Positions 56,328 to 64,000 of a stretch of DNA of 64,000 nucleotides are shown here, piece after piece; position 1 is the first letter of the stretch, and each line of letters begins with the position of its first letter. The DNA is from Pseudomonas sp. 8Z. GTDB lineage: Bacteria > Pseudomonadota > Gammaproteobacteria > Pseudomonadales > Pseudomonadaceae. A program made the translations under genes and the position numbers. Where the stretch lies: positions 434,001-498,000 of the forward strand of contig NZ_LR733824.1 of assembly GCF_902506535.1 (NCBI RefSeq), written 5' to 3'. The notes beneath the pieces are model-generated. The model did not search any database and was not told where the DNA came from. It saw only the letters and a program-made list of their open reading frames with translations.

Positions 56328-57333
56328 GGATTCGCTCCGGGGTTGGGCTGGCGTCGCAGAGCTTGGCTTTCCTGCGAAATGCCCCGCCAGTCGTCTTCTT
56401 CTGGGCTCTACACTGGCCATTATCGGACACCTCTACCAGAAGGGTCGTTCCGTCCGACGAAATGCTTTCCCAGCGTTGTGTATGATCGTCTACAGAAAAA
56501 CGCCAATCCAGGCCTAAATCTTCGATGGACGACAGGTTATTCAGTAAGTCTATTACTGATTGATAGCGTGAGTTGGGATCAAATCTCAAGCACTTCTTGA
56601 TAATGGTCTTGAGTTTTTTCGGAACATGCAGAGGGAGCTGCGACAAATCCGGGTAGGTTTCTCTGCGCTGAGCAGCAGCCAATTCAGCACCATTCCTGAA
56701 TGCACGTCTCTGATTTTCAAGGGAATCCAAGCCAGCTAGTAAACGGTACAGGGTCAAGCCGGCCTGGTAGATGTCTGCACTATTATTGAAATCACGTGTG
56801 TGGGCACTCTCGGGTGGGAGATGGTAGCGGTATGTCGCCTCAGGCGTAGCGAACCCATCTTCATCCATGTTCTTGGCGAAGCCGAAGTCAGACAGTAGGG
56901 CCTCATCACTGTCTGAGATCAGGATGTTGTCAGGCTTGATGTCGAAATGGAGCAGCCCTTTGGAGTGTATGTTGTTCAGCCCGCTCAGGAAATGGATTGA
57001 GTAGCGGATGAGCTGCCTGCAGGTTAGCCCTTGTGCCTCAGCAACCTGGTGCAGCGATCCGTTCCGGTAGTAGGGCATGGCCATGTAGATGTGCTGCGCG
57101 TCCTTGCAGGCGTACAGTACCTGCACAACATTCGGATGCGTACTTTTGTAGAGCAGTTGCGCCTCAAGCAGGTACATCTCTTCATTGAAACCGTCAGTTT
57201 TGACCTGCTTCACCACAAGCTCGGCATCCAGATGCTCGTCATGGACGACGTACACTTCGGAATTCTCACCATTCTCGCCAATACGCTCCTTCCTCTGGAA
57301 CGAAACCTGGGCCGTCTGGTATGGAAGGATCAT
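56299..57333 (-). CDS. Hanks-type Ser/Thr protein kinase
   Basis: 344 aa, soluble. The Gly loop is relaxed (IGENGENSEVYVV), then come VVK with K42, E57, HFDIKPDN (129-136), DFG (149-151) and an APE-equivalent region with YHLPPESAH, all consistent with an active kinase. After about residue 270 an 75-residue C-terminal domain (DWRFSVDDHTQRWESISSDG) follows. There is no membrane segment or PASTA. Its start overlaps the upstream DUF3010-like stop (ATGA), so they are coupled. Ser/Thr kinases occur in defence loci (Stk2, Pgl). Confidence 0.85.
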   Translation of the reverse strand: MILPYQTAQVSFQRKERIGENGENSEVYVVHDEHLDAELVVKQVKTDGFNEEMYLLEAQLLYKSTHPNVVQVLYACKDAQHIYMAMPYYRNGSLHQVAEAQGLTCRQLIRYSIHFLSGLNNIHSKGLLHFDIKPDNILISDSDEALLSDFGFAKNMDEDGFATPEATYRYHLPPESAHTRDFNNSADIYQAGLTLYRLLAGLDSLENQRRAFRNGAELAAAQRRETYPDLSQLPLHVPKKLKTIIKKCLRFDPNSRYQSVIDLLNNLSSIEDLGLDWRFSVDDHTQRWESISSDGTTLLVEVSDNGQCRAQKKTTGGAFRRKAKLCDASPTPERIHEILMSSDW

Positions 57334-57788
57334 TGGGCTGCTCCTATGGCTACGAGAATGGCCTCTCGAACAGCCTGTGCCTTCCCTGCCGGCCAGCCTT
57401 CCACTCCCTCAAGCTCAGCCTCGCACCTCACGATCGAGTTAAACTCATCAGAGGTGATACCCAGTCGCGCACTGATGCTTGTTTTTCGTCCCACGAAATA
57501 GTTTTTGATGCTGCTGCTTGCGAACGACTCCATGAACACGGCCTCTAGGTAAAACCGGTCAGCGTCTTGGTTCTGCGAGTTACCCTCTGCGACCCGAATT
57601 CCCGCCGCGTCGACTTGGTACTCCCGAAGGATGTCGAGGATGCTGTGGCGAGCGAATTTGAGCTGCTCTGGCTTGTTCAAGATCTGAGGAATGATCAAGA
57701 ACTCGACGTTCAAAATTTGCCTGGCTTCATGATCGTAGATGACGAACGTAGCCTTTTTGGGCTCAGCGCGAATTCCAAGTGATCGCAT
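57330..57788 (-). CDS. RNase H-fold (DUF3010-like) protein
   Basis: 152 aa. The pattern MRSLGIRAEPKKATFVIYDH, a first beta hairpin, then FARHSILDILREYQVDAAGI resembles RuvC/DUF3010-like RNase H folds. The usual first catalytic Asp is absent (GIRAE has Glu), so it may bind rather than cut nucleic acid. First gene of the cassette, GGGA site before the ATG, ATGA overlap with the kinase. Confidence 0.55.
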   Translation of the reverse strand: MRSLGIRAEPKKATFVIYDHEARQILNVEFLIIPQILNKPEQLKFARHSILDILREYQVDAAGIRVAEGNSQNQDADRFYLEAVFMESFASSSIKNYFVGRKTSISARLGITSDEFNSIVRCEAELEGVEGWPAGKAQAVREAILVAIGAAQ

Positions 57789-58026
57789 GGCGTTCCCTGC
57801 AGCTAGTGGCGGTTTTTGGAATACATTTCTGGCCGCACACTAGCATTACAATGTCAGCCATGACCATCCCCTAAAGCAGCCTCCGACTGCGCAATGCCTG
57901 GCACAGCGAGATAACCTCAGCGTGCATTTAGACTTCACGATTTATGGATTGCCCTTGATTATGTAGCCACTCGATGACCGCTTCTGGCCGGTTCCGGCCT
58001 AATAGACTGACTCGAAGCGGCCAATG
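57789..58026. promoter_or_regulatory. Upstream region of the kinase cassette
   Basis: Probable promoter on the minus strand (CTGACATTGTAATGCTAGTG near 57845-57865 as a weak -35/-10 stretch). A degenerate copy of the island repeat (CGGTTCCGGCC ... GAAGCGGCC) lies at 57989-58022, directly beside the IS. Confidence 0.35.
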
Positions 58027-58880
58027 CTAGGTTCTGTACGAAAAGTACTGCCGTAGGCACCGCAGCGTGCAGGCCAGCGTGACCATGGCGGCAAAACTTC
58101 TTGCCAGCTTGTCGTAGCGAGTGCCAATCCTGTGGCTATCCTTCAGCCAGCCGAACATCCGCTCGATGATATTGCGCTGCCGGTATTTCGGGCGGTCGAA
58201 CAGCCTTGGTAGGCCTGGCTTGGGCTTGCGTTTCATGGTTCGCAGCGGAATCACAGGCTGCATCCGGTAACGGTCGCAGTACTGGCGCAAGTGCTCGGCA
58301 TCGTAGCCCTTGTCTGCCAGCAACCAGCGGCAGCGCTTGCGAGGTCAGCCTGGCTTACCAGGGATGCGAACCTGATCCAGGAGTGCCTGAGCATTCGAGA
58401 TGTCGCTGGCCTGGCCCGGCGACAGCAAAAAGCGCAGAGGCACGCCGTTGGCATCGCAGAGCATGTGAATCTTGGTGGTCAGACCGCCTCGACTACGTCC
58501 CAACGCATGGTCTACCGGCTCTTCTGGCCCCCCTTTTTTCCGGCGCCAGAAGAGGCTCGGGTTGCTCGTACAGCTGTCGAGTCGATCATCCAGGTATCCA
58601 GATCGATCAGTCCTTCCTGGTTCAGGCGAATGTGCAAGCGCTCAAGAACTTGGTCGAACGTGCCGTCATCCCGCCAGTCACGGAAGCGTTGATACACCGT
58701 TGACCATGGCCCGAACCGCTCGGGGAGGTCACGCCAGGCAGCGCCTGAGCACAAGATCCAGAGGATGCCGTTGAGCATCAGTCGGTCATCTCTGCGGGGT
58801 CGCCCCATCTTCTGCTCGGGGGAAACCAGATCTGCGATCAGCTCCCAAGCGGCATCCGGGAGTTCGTAACGCTTTGCCAT
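58027..58880 (-). pseudogene. IS5-family transposase, frameshift-type and nonsense-interrupted
   Basis: ORF A (58880-58512) starts MAKRYELPDAAWELIADLVS and contains the first catalytic Asp in [13 protein letters not shown]. It meets A-AAA-AAG followed by GGGGG in zero frame near 58530, a classic -1 slippery heptamer, allowing fusion to ORF B (second Asp in [10 protein letters not shown], Glu in RNIIERMFGWLK). ORF B has an in-frame TGA at 58345-58347 before LLADKGYDAEHL, so the full transposase cannot be made without readthrough. The final stop codon TAG comes from the CTAG target bases. Confidence 0.8.
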
Positions 58881-58942
58881 GCGGGCCTCCAGCCTGTCAT
58901 GGCGTCAATTCTACCCGTTCGGACTTTTCGTACAGAACCTAG
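58027..58942 (-). mobile_element. IS5-family insertion sequence (frameshift type)
   Basis: Perfect inverted ends CTAGGTTCTGTACGAAAAGT at 58027-58046 and 58923-58942. CTAG is palindromic, so the 4-bp target duplication and the IR end cannot be separated: the element is 58031-58938 if CTAG is the duplication. It carries one minus-strand DDE transposase split in two frames. Size of about 0.9 kb and CTAG targeting fit the IS427-like branch of IS5. Confidence 0.85.
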
Positions 58943-59067
58943 CTGCCCTAGCTGTTTTTGGTACCGACGTCTTCGGTTTTATTGACTGGTTCCAAGCGCC
59001 GGCGCAGGGAGTTTCCGGCTTTGTGGTGACCCGTTGAGAGGTATAGCGGGCAGCTCTACGAAGGGCT

Positions 59068-59104
59068 TTATAGGCTTTTATAGTCAGATTATAGAGGATT
59101 ATAG
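59068..59104. repeat. Four phased TTATAG direct repeats
   Basis: TTATAG begins at 59068, 59078, 59089 and 59099, spacing 10, 11 and 10 bp, about one helical turn each. All sites would face the same side of the DNA, as in cooperative protein-binding arrays. Confidence 0.6.
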
Positions 59105-59200
59105 AATCCGTTCTGGAGGCCTGGTCTGCGCCGTCTGCTTACAGGTTAGTCTGTTCAAAAACGGCAGCAAATACCACGGGCAAGTTGGGTAATTTCTGGG

Positions 59201-59235
59201 CGACTCCGGCCCACCATAACAGGCAGAAATCGGCC
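59201..59235. repeat. Island repeat, copy 2
   Basis: 35 nt, identical to 41336-41370 at 28 positions: both share CGACTCCGGCC, ACAGGC and GAAATCGGCC. A third, weaker copy is at 57989-58022. Same orientation in all. Confidence 0.65.
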
Positions 59236-59318
59236 GTTTCCTACAAGTCCAGAGGTGTTCTGCTGCTCAACTCGGCTTCAATTCGAGGCCCTCTAAAGTG
59301 TTCCTGGCCACTCAATTT

Positions 59319-59527
59319 TCACTGCGCTTTTATAACTAGCAACTCTGACCGATCTGTTATGGAGGAAGGAGACAGTAGCTTTCGCTGCATATGGGGCGCG
59401 ACTCCCAGGATCATCAGCTCGTCCCCTTCCAGAACGTAGCGCGAAGCATGGTACGAGTGCTCGAATTTCAGGACGTAGCTGCCATGATTCTTCTCCAGGT
59501 ATGAGTTTTTGAAAACCAGATCAGGTC
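59319..59527 (-). pseudogene. 3' fragment of an unrecognised gene
   Basis: The minus strand reads a convincing protein tail with no start codon: LVFKNSYLEKNHGSYVLKFE, then SYHASRYVLEGDELMILGV, ending SELLVIKAQ and stop. It begins in the overlap with the small recombinase-operon protein in another frame. It is probably cargo truncated at the element edge, or reached by frameshift. Confidence 0.4.
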
Positions 59528-59919
59528 TTCTTTTTAAGCTGTGAAACCGGCCGCTCCAACATCGATTGCGTTAGCCCGTGCATATCCGCATTGGCTTGCC
59601 AGATTAAAAAACGGCTATGCATGTCTCGAACAGCAGCTAACAGCTTCTGATTGGTCGCTTTCAGTTCCTCGATGTGCTCGTTGGCTGCCTGAATATCGTT
59701 AATCCAGCCCGGCTTCAGCTTCTGAGCCTTCAATGCCGCTTTGCAATTCTTCATCGCTAAATCCACGGCAGGTAGATTCATCAGGGACTGGCGAGCACGG
59801 CTGATGCCCAGTTTTTCTTTGCAGGCATCAACGAGCAAAGGCCAGGTCAGCTTCGGCTCTGACCATTCCTCGATCAGCTTAATGATGCGTTTCTCATCCT
59901 TTGGAGTTAAATGCCCCAT
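59521..59919 (-). CDS. Small coiled-coil protein of recombinase operon
   Basis: 132 aa: helix-turn-helix-like N-terminal half (TWPLLVDACKEKLGISRARQ) and a predicted coiled coil (DIQAANEHIEELKATNQKLL). It starts two bases after the stop of the 743-aa recombinase. In Tn554 the small TnpC, and in gamma-mobile-trio elements GmtX, occupy this last position; the match is by layout only. Confidence 0.6.
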   Translation of the reverse strand: MGHLTPKDEKRIIKLIEEWSEPKLTWPLLVDACKEKLGISRARQSLMNLPAVDLAMKNCKAALKAQKLKPGWINDIQAANEHIEELKATNQKLLAAVRDMHSRFLIWQANADMHGLTQSMLERPVSQLKKKT

Positions 59920-59921
59920 CG

Positions 59922-62153
59922 TTAACCCTCGATCTCATCCAGCAAAGCCTTGACATCATCCAGCGATGGCAACGCCTGCGCCTGGTTTTCAATGACTTTT
60001 ACTTCGATCAGCCCCGACATTGCGGCGGCGTTCTTGGTAAGCGTCCAACCGTTATCGGCGTTCCACACAATGGCACCGTTTTCGAGTTCGGGGTTTTCCA
60101 GCGTTTGGATGAGCGCTTCGCACTTAAAGAGTTTCTCACCCAGTTTTTTGGCCGACTCCGATGCCCCAAACACGCCCCGAGACTGCGCATCTAAGGCTTT
60201 ATCGAGACGACGTTTAAGGTCGTCGCTTTCTTCCCTGAGGTTGCCCAGCTTGACGTCATCTCCTTTGACGCAACCGAGCCGCCCGCAGTCCAAACAGGCA
60301 CCCATTTTCGGGCAGGGCTCGGATGCGAAGTTGTGCAGGCAAACGCCGATATGGGTTTGATGGATAATGCGGTTCTGCTCGCCCTCGCGCAGTTCCATCA
60401 GATCAGCAAGATTCAGAGGCTGATTGGTTTTGACCTTTTCCATAAGCTGAGCAGCATTGCTGTACTTCGTTTTTGGGTGGTAAGCCGCAACCCTCTGGGT
60501 GCGATCCTCGATGGTTTCATGGTTGTAGACCGATCCCATCGTCGTGCGCCCAGAGAAGGCGTCAATCAGGAGCTGCGACAGACCGGCCTGGTGCATCCGC
60601 GTGTTCAATTCGTGCCGAAACGCATGCGTGTTGACCTTGACGCCGGGGTAGCCGAAACGCTCGAACAGGCTTTTCAATGCCGGGTTTTTCGAACCGCCTA
60701 ATTGCGCGGTAAGTCGGTAAGAGTTCGCCGCGATCTCCACTCCAAACCCGAGTGTCGCATGAGCTGTACCTGAGTCTTCAGCTAGTGCTCCCGTGCGCAC
60801 GGTGAACAACGCATCACGGTACTTCACCCGAGCCTTGCCCTCTGTGTAGGGCGTGGTGTAAGGAAAATCCTTTGGAAGATACTTCATCCGCAACAGCACA
60901 TTGAGCTTGTGCAGTGTGATCACACACCGGTCGTCAAACTCATAACCCTGGACTCCATGCTTGCCCTTCACATATATGCGCTTACCTACGCTGGAATCCC
61001 ACCCGTCACGGATCTCGGCCAAGAGGGTTCTGGCGGCGGGGCTGAGTGCCTCTCTCTTTTCCAAGGATCTCAGTAAATTGTCATTGAAGCAGGATCGCGC
61101 TCCGCCCTCTTTATAGGTGAGTTTCAGCGCGGCACAGGCTTCGGCGAACGTGAGCGGTTCATCAGGCCCCTTGGATGGCAATCCTTCATGGGGCGGAAAC
61201 TCATCGGGATGGTCTTCCAGCCAGGCGGCGTAAGCCCGTGCCTCATCGGTGATCGGTTTCAGTAATGTGATGACCCGCTCGACGACCGGCTCCATCTCAG
61301 GCTTAACGACGGGCTTCAGCATCACCTGGTTTATCTTTTCCGCGTACCAGCGCAGGAACATGCGCCGATTGCCCTGGGGATCCTCTTTGAATACTAGGCA
61401 ATCCAATTCAATATCTGCCAGTTCACCCACGCGACTAGGTGCACTCAGTAACAGTGCACAGGCGGATGTCACAACGACATCGAGGGGGCGGGTCATTTCG
61501 TTAGTGAACACTTCCCCGAGGGCTCTGATTGCGTCAGGGCTGGGCAACTTCTGTTCCCGATCCTGCTTTTGCTGCTTGAGCGTGCCAGATGGCCTCAGCG
61601 TCAGCGGAGAGGTCCACCGGAAATCTGACCTGAGCAGTTTTTTGTTCCGCATCAGGGTGATGATGACCTCAAGTGCCTTACTGAAACCGTATGCGGCATC
61701 GCCTTTTGTCCAGTGACGGTTCATGTGCTCGCACGCTTTATTACAGACCGCGGCTGACACCCGCGTCACATCCCGCGTGCCGGTCAACTCGAACAGGGCG
61801 GCTTCCAGCCCCTTCAGGGCATTCAGCCAGCCACTTGTCGCCTTTTTCTGCGAGAAAACCTTTCGGTACACAAGTATGGCTTTGGCAAAATCCGTGAAGG
61901 GAGCCTGCATCGCCACTGGGGCAGCTAAAGTCGATCCGAGCGCCGAGAAGCTACAGCTTCGGAAGCCATGTGGGTGCCAACTGCCGTCTTCCCAGCGAAT
62001 GCTCGCGTGAACTCGATTGGGAATTCCTTTGGGCAGGGTCTTTTTTGCCCATTCGACAAACGCCGCGAGTTGAGCTTTCGCAGCCAGTTGGCTTCTGGGC
62101 TTAAAGTCGGCAATGTTGTTGTTCGTTGATTCAGAATGAAAAGCATCGGTCAT
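59922..62153 (-). CDS. Large tyrosine recombinase (743 aa)
   Basis: Catalytic signature intact: R241 in SAPSRVGELADIEL, H510-x-x-R513 in NTHAFRHELNTRM and the nucleophile Y543 in GRTTMGSVYNHET. The N-terminal half has a SAM-like helical domain, and a C-terminal Cys cluster (CLHNFASEPCPKMGACLDCG) looks like a zinc finger, as in TnpB-type recombinases. Start ATG overlaps the stop of the upstream recombinase (ATGA). It could be the GmtZ/TnpB-like member of its module. Confidence 0.82.
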   Translation of the reverse strand: MTDAFHSESTNNNIADFKPRSQLAAKAQLAAFVEWAKKTLPKGIPNRVHASIRWEDGSWHPHGFRSCSFSALGSTLAAPVAMQAPFTDFAKAILVYRKVFSQKKATSGWLNALKGLEAALFELTGTRDVTRVSAAVCNKACEHMNRHWTKGDAAYGFSKALEVIITLMRNKKLLRSDFRWTSPLTLRPSGTLKQQKQDREQKLPSPDAIRALGEVFTNEMTRPLDVVVTSACALLLSAPSRVGELADIELDCLVFKEDPQGNRRMFLRWYAEKINQVMLKPVVKPEMEPVVERVITLLKPITDEARAYAAWLEDHPDEFPPHEGLPSKGPDEPLTFAEACAALKLTYKEGGARSCFNDNLLRSLEKREALSPAARTLLAEIRDGWDSSVGKRIYVKGKHGVQGYEFDDRCVITLHKLNVLLRMKYLPKDFPYTTPYTEGKARVKYRDALFTVRTGALAEDSGTAHATLGFGVEIAANSYRLTAQLGGSKNPALKSLFERFGYPGVKVNTHAFRHELNTRMHQAGLSQLLIDAFSGRTTMGSVYNHETIEDRTQRVAAYHPKTKYSNAAQLMEKVKTNQPLNLADLMELREGEQNRIIHQTHIGVCLHNFASEPCPKMGACLDCGRLGCVKGDDVKLGNLREESDDLKRRLDKALDAQSRGVFGASESAKKLGEKLFKCEALIQTLENPELENGAIVWNADNGWTLTKNAAAMSGLIEVKVIENQAQALPSLDDVKALLDEIEG

Positions 62154-63736
62154 TCGCTGTTCCTCTCTGACCGTAGCATGGCCTCACAATCCCAAATCAC
62201 CTTGCGGCAGGCCAGAATGGCCCGATCCCAGAGCACTCCGGTCGTTTTATCCGTAGCAATGGTTTGCTCCCGACGACGTTCCAATCGCTCAAGGACCTCA
62301 CGATGATTTGCGTGCAGAAGAGGTTGAAATTTTCCGCATGCATAACAGGTGTAAGGCGCATCGAGATGGCAGATGGCAGTGGCGCCGCAAACTGCCACAT
62401 CCTCGATTAGTCGATCCGCTCGATCCCCGTTTATCGCTGAAGCGCGATCCGTGACGATAATCCCGGTGAACGCATTCACAACCAAGGCCATATGGTCGCT
62501 CATCTTCGCGTCGATCAACGCCAGCAACTCCGGCGACACGGCGCGGTACTTGCGCACTGTCCGAGTATCGCTGTGCATCAATGCGCGGGCCATCGTCCAC
62601 TCATCCAGCCCCGCATTGGAAAGGTCGGTGCCTAAGGTATGTCTGAACCGGTGCCCCCGCGTAACTTTCAGCGGGCGATGGGTGCGGGGGGAAATCGGAA
62701 AGCCTCTCCTCTGCTCGATGCGCTCAAGCCAACATTTGATCGAGCCTGATACGGTATGAAAGATCGGCTGCGGCGCGTCTTCGAGGTCTTTTTGAAGGGG
62801 GCTGTCGAGTAAAATAGGGGCATTCCGCGACCCCCCATTTTCTGTTTCATCATCAAGCTTCCGACGAAAGAGGGGCACATTCTCAATGGCTGCATTCCAG
62901 TTGGCACCGTCTGGATACGTTTGCCATAGTTGCGCCAGAACCATTGCCTTGTAGGCCTTCACGGTGTTGTAGAGATCCTCATCCAGACTGAATGTTTCGG
63001 CCTTTGCTCGCCAACCCGCCTCGTTGCCTTTTCGCTTTGCCCAATGAAGCTTCACCTTGCATCCCTGATCGCTTTTGGTGAAATCACCAAAAACCATCAT
63101 TCGTATCTGAGAGCCACGCTGCCCGTAAATCATCAATATGCGCAGGTAAAGATACTCCTCGAACTCTAACTGCCCGTGACCAAACTGCTCATGTATCCAT
63201 TGATGCAGCGCGTCCTGCTCCACCTGCGTCAAAGGGCCTTTCTCGGGGTCAAGGCTGAGGATCACATCGTTGCTGGAGCGCTTATTTCTGGGCAGTGCCT
63301 GGTAGGCATCGATCAGGGATTGCGACGGGCGCTGTTCGAGGGATTCGCAGTCGTGCCAAAACGCCATGAAAGTGACAGTGGCACTAAACTCACCAATATT
63401 GAAACGCTCTCGCAGATCTATCAGTTGATCTTCATTGAGCGGGTCAAGCCCGTCCTGAGCAGCCCGCGACAACACACTAGCGAGTTTAGACACCGACAAC
63501 GCTGCCTGATCGGCCATTCGGTACGCCAGGGCGGCGTGCAACCAAGGCTGCCAATCCGGCGAGACGCTGACAATAGCCGCTTCCCAGTTGACTGATTGAC
63601 AAGCCGATTTATCCGGTTTCCACATCGGTTCGGCGGGTGTGAACACGTTCCCACATTTCGCCAGGCGAGGCGTGTTCAGCCATGCATCGAGGCTGGCCTT
63701 CGTGGGTGCCTGAAGTGCTTCGACCGCGATGCTCAT
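62150..63736 (-). CDS. Tyrosine recombinase (528 aa)
   Basis: Start MSIAVEALQAPTKASLDAWL at 63736 overlaps the upstream stop as ATGA; the longer open frame to 63886 is antisense overlap. Catalytic residues: R207 in YGQRGSQIRMM, H362 and R365 in TRGHRFRHTLGT, Y397 in TRTVRKYRAV. A C-terminal CxxC (CYACGKFQPLL) with a downstream helical tail suggests a zinc motif. Second of three recombinases in a coupled operon. Confidence 0.83.
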   Translation of the reverse strand: MSIAVEALQAPTKASLDAWLNTPRLAKCGNVFTPAEPMWKPDKSACQSVNWEAAIVSVSPDWQPWLHAALAYRMADQAALSVSKLASVLSRAAQDGLDPLNEDQLIDLRERFNIGEFSATVTFMAFWHDCESLEQRPSQSLIDAYQALPRNKRSSNDVILSLDPEKGPLTQVEQDALHQWIHEQFGHGQLEFEEYLYLRILMIYGQRGSQIRMMVFGDFTKSDQGCKVKLHWAKRKGNEAGWRAKAETFSLDEDLYNTVKAYKAMVLAQLWQTYPDGANWNAAIENVPLFRRKLDDETENGGSRNAPILLDSPLQKDLEDAPQPIFHTVSGSIKCWLERIEQRRGFPISPRTHRPLKVTRGHRFRHTLGTDLSNAGLDEWTMARALMHSDTRTVRKYRAVSPELLALIDAKMSDHMALVVNAFTGIIVTDRASAINGDRADRLIEDVAVCGATAICHLDAPYTCYACGKFQPLLHANHREVLERLERRREQTIATDKTTGVLWDRAILACRKVIWDCEAMLRSERNSE

Positions 63737-64000
63737 CCTGAACCTCCTTGTGTCGTGCCGGCCTTCTGACGGCTGGACGTAAGTCGCTCGGCCCGTTTCT
63801 GTATCGCTTTGTCTGCCTCTTCCTTCCAGAATTTCGCGCCGTAGTGGCCTGGCATGTTCGAATCGGGACTCCAGCCGAACATCCACGTGAGGGTCTTTTG
63901 TACTTGCGTGGTGCGATCCTCCGGCGTTAGCACTGCCAGTTCCTCACGCATGCTTTCCAGCATCGTATAGACCGCGTCATGCCTCAGAATATGCAGGTGC
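63733..64000 (-). CDS. Tyrosine recombinase, C-terminal part (runs off edge)
   Basis: Visible residues begin HLHILRHDAVYTMLESM, the H-x-L-R-H box II of tyrosine recombinases, and continue TWMFGWSPDSNMPGHYG, where the Tyr is the probable nucleophile. Box I and the N-terminus lie beyond position 64000. Its stop overlaps the next gene (ATGA). First member of the three-recombinase operon. Confidence 0.75.
   Translation of the reverse strand, partial: HLHILRHDAVYTMLESMREELAVLTPEDRTTQVQKTLTWMFGWSPDSNMPGHYGAKFWKEEADKAIQKRAERLTSSRQKAGTTQGGSG

Larger units (their letters stand above)
58943..59318. other. Non-coding region beside the recombinase operon
   Basis: No gene seen. It holds four helically phased TTATAG words (59068-59104) and one copy of the island repeat (59201-59235). 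It is a reasonable place for recombinase-binding or element-end sequences. Confidence 0.4.

Noticed and set aside
59068..59104. CRISPR array
   Set aside because: Units are 6 bp with 4-5 bp between them, far too short for CRISPR repeats and spacers.

Overview
The window is chromosomal DNA from a Pseudomonas species. Gene content and order match P. aeruginosa in two blocks: PA4855 to PA4841 (purD-purH-fis-dusB-...-gcbA-DUF2333-NUDIX) and PA4617 to PA4601 (rlmG ... mscL, radA, mapZ, glyA, morA). The blocks sit next to each other here, so this is not P. aeruginosa itself. The P. mendocina/oleovorans side of the genus is a guess. About 1-35.6 kb is GC-rich, ordinary core chromosome. From about 35.6 kb to the right edge is a lower-GC genomic island whose right end is outside the window.

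Core, 1-35.3 kb. Purine synthesis (purD partial, purH) is followed by dusB-fis, an envelope zinc-ribbon/DUF3426 protein, prmA, the aroQ-accB-accC operon, dsbD, a CtpL-like chemoreceptor and a GcbA-like diguanylate cyclase. Next come a DUF2333 protein with a NUDIX hydrolase, an Old Yellow Enzyme gene divergent from an AraC regulator, and a TldD/PmbA-type metallopeptidase pair. A ParE/Phd toxin-antitoxin pair, rlmG, a ferredoxin-NADP reductase, a CNNM-type CBS protein, mscL, two YdcH-like proteins, a GNAT, radA, mapZ, a DUF3015 protein, glyA and morA complete it. Three cyclic-di-GMP proteins (GcbA, MapZ, MorA) lie within 21 kb.

Island, about 35.6 kb to the edge. The left junction appears to lie inside the first codons of a gene that starts like ettA, divergent from morA. 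The cargo is defence-like: an XRE regulator with a candidate operator, a NERD-nuclease/SF1 helicase, a low-GC proteasome-like Ntn-hydrolase candidate, and three giant STAND/NACHT-type ATPases, each with an N-terminal PD-(D/E)XK-type nuclease domain. The third ATPase is translationally coupled to a separate PD-(D/E)XK protein. A three-gene cassette follows: an RNase H-fold DUF3010-like protein, a Hanks-type Ser/Thr kinase and a 61-aa basic protein. Then come a decayed IS5-family element and, running in from the right edge, an overlapping operon of three tyrosine recombinases plus a small coiled-coil protein. That operon resembles Tn554 tnpABC or gamma-mobile-trio modules and is the likely mobility engine.

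The best candidates for undescribed systems are the large STAND ATPase with its coupled nuclease (49.4-55.7 kb), the kinase/RNase H-fold/small-protein cassette (56.1-57.8 kb) and the Ntn-hydrolase-like protein (40.1-41.2 kb). All functional calls come from motifs read by eye. No database search was run.
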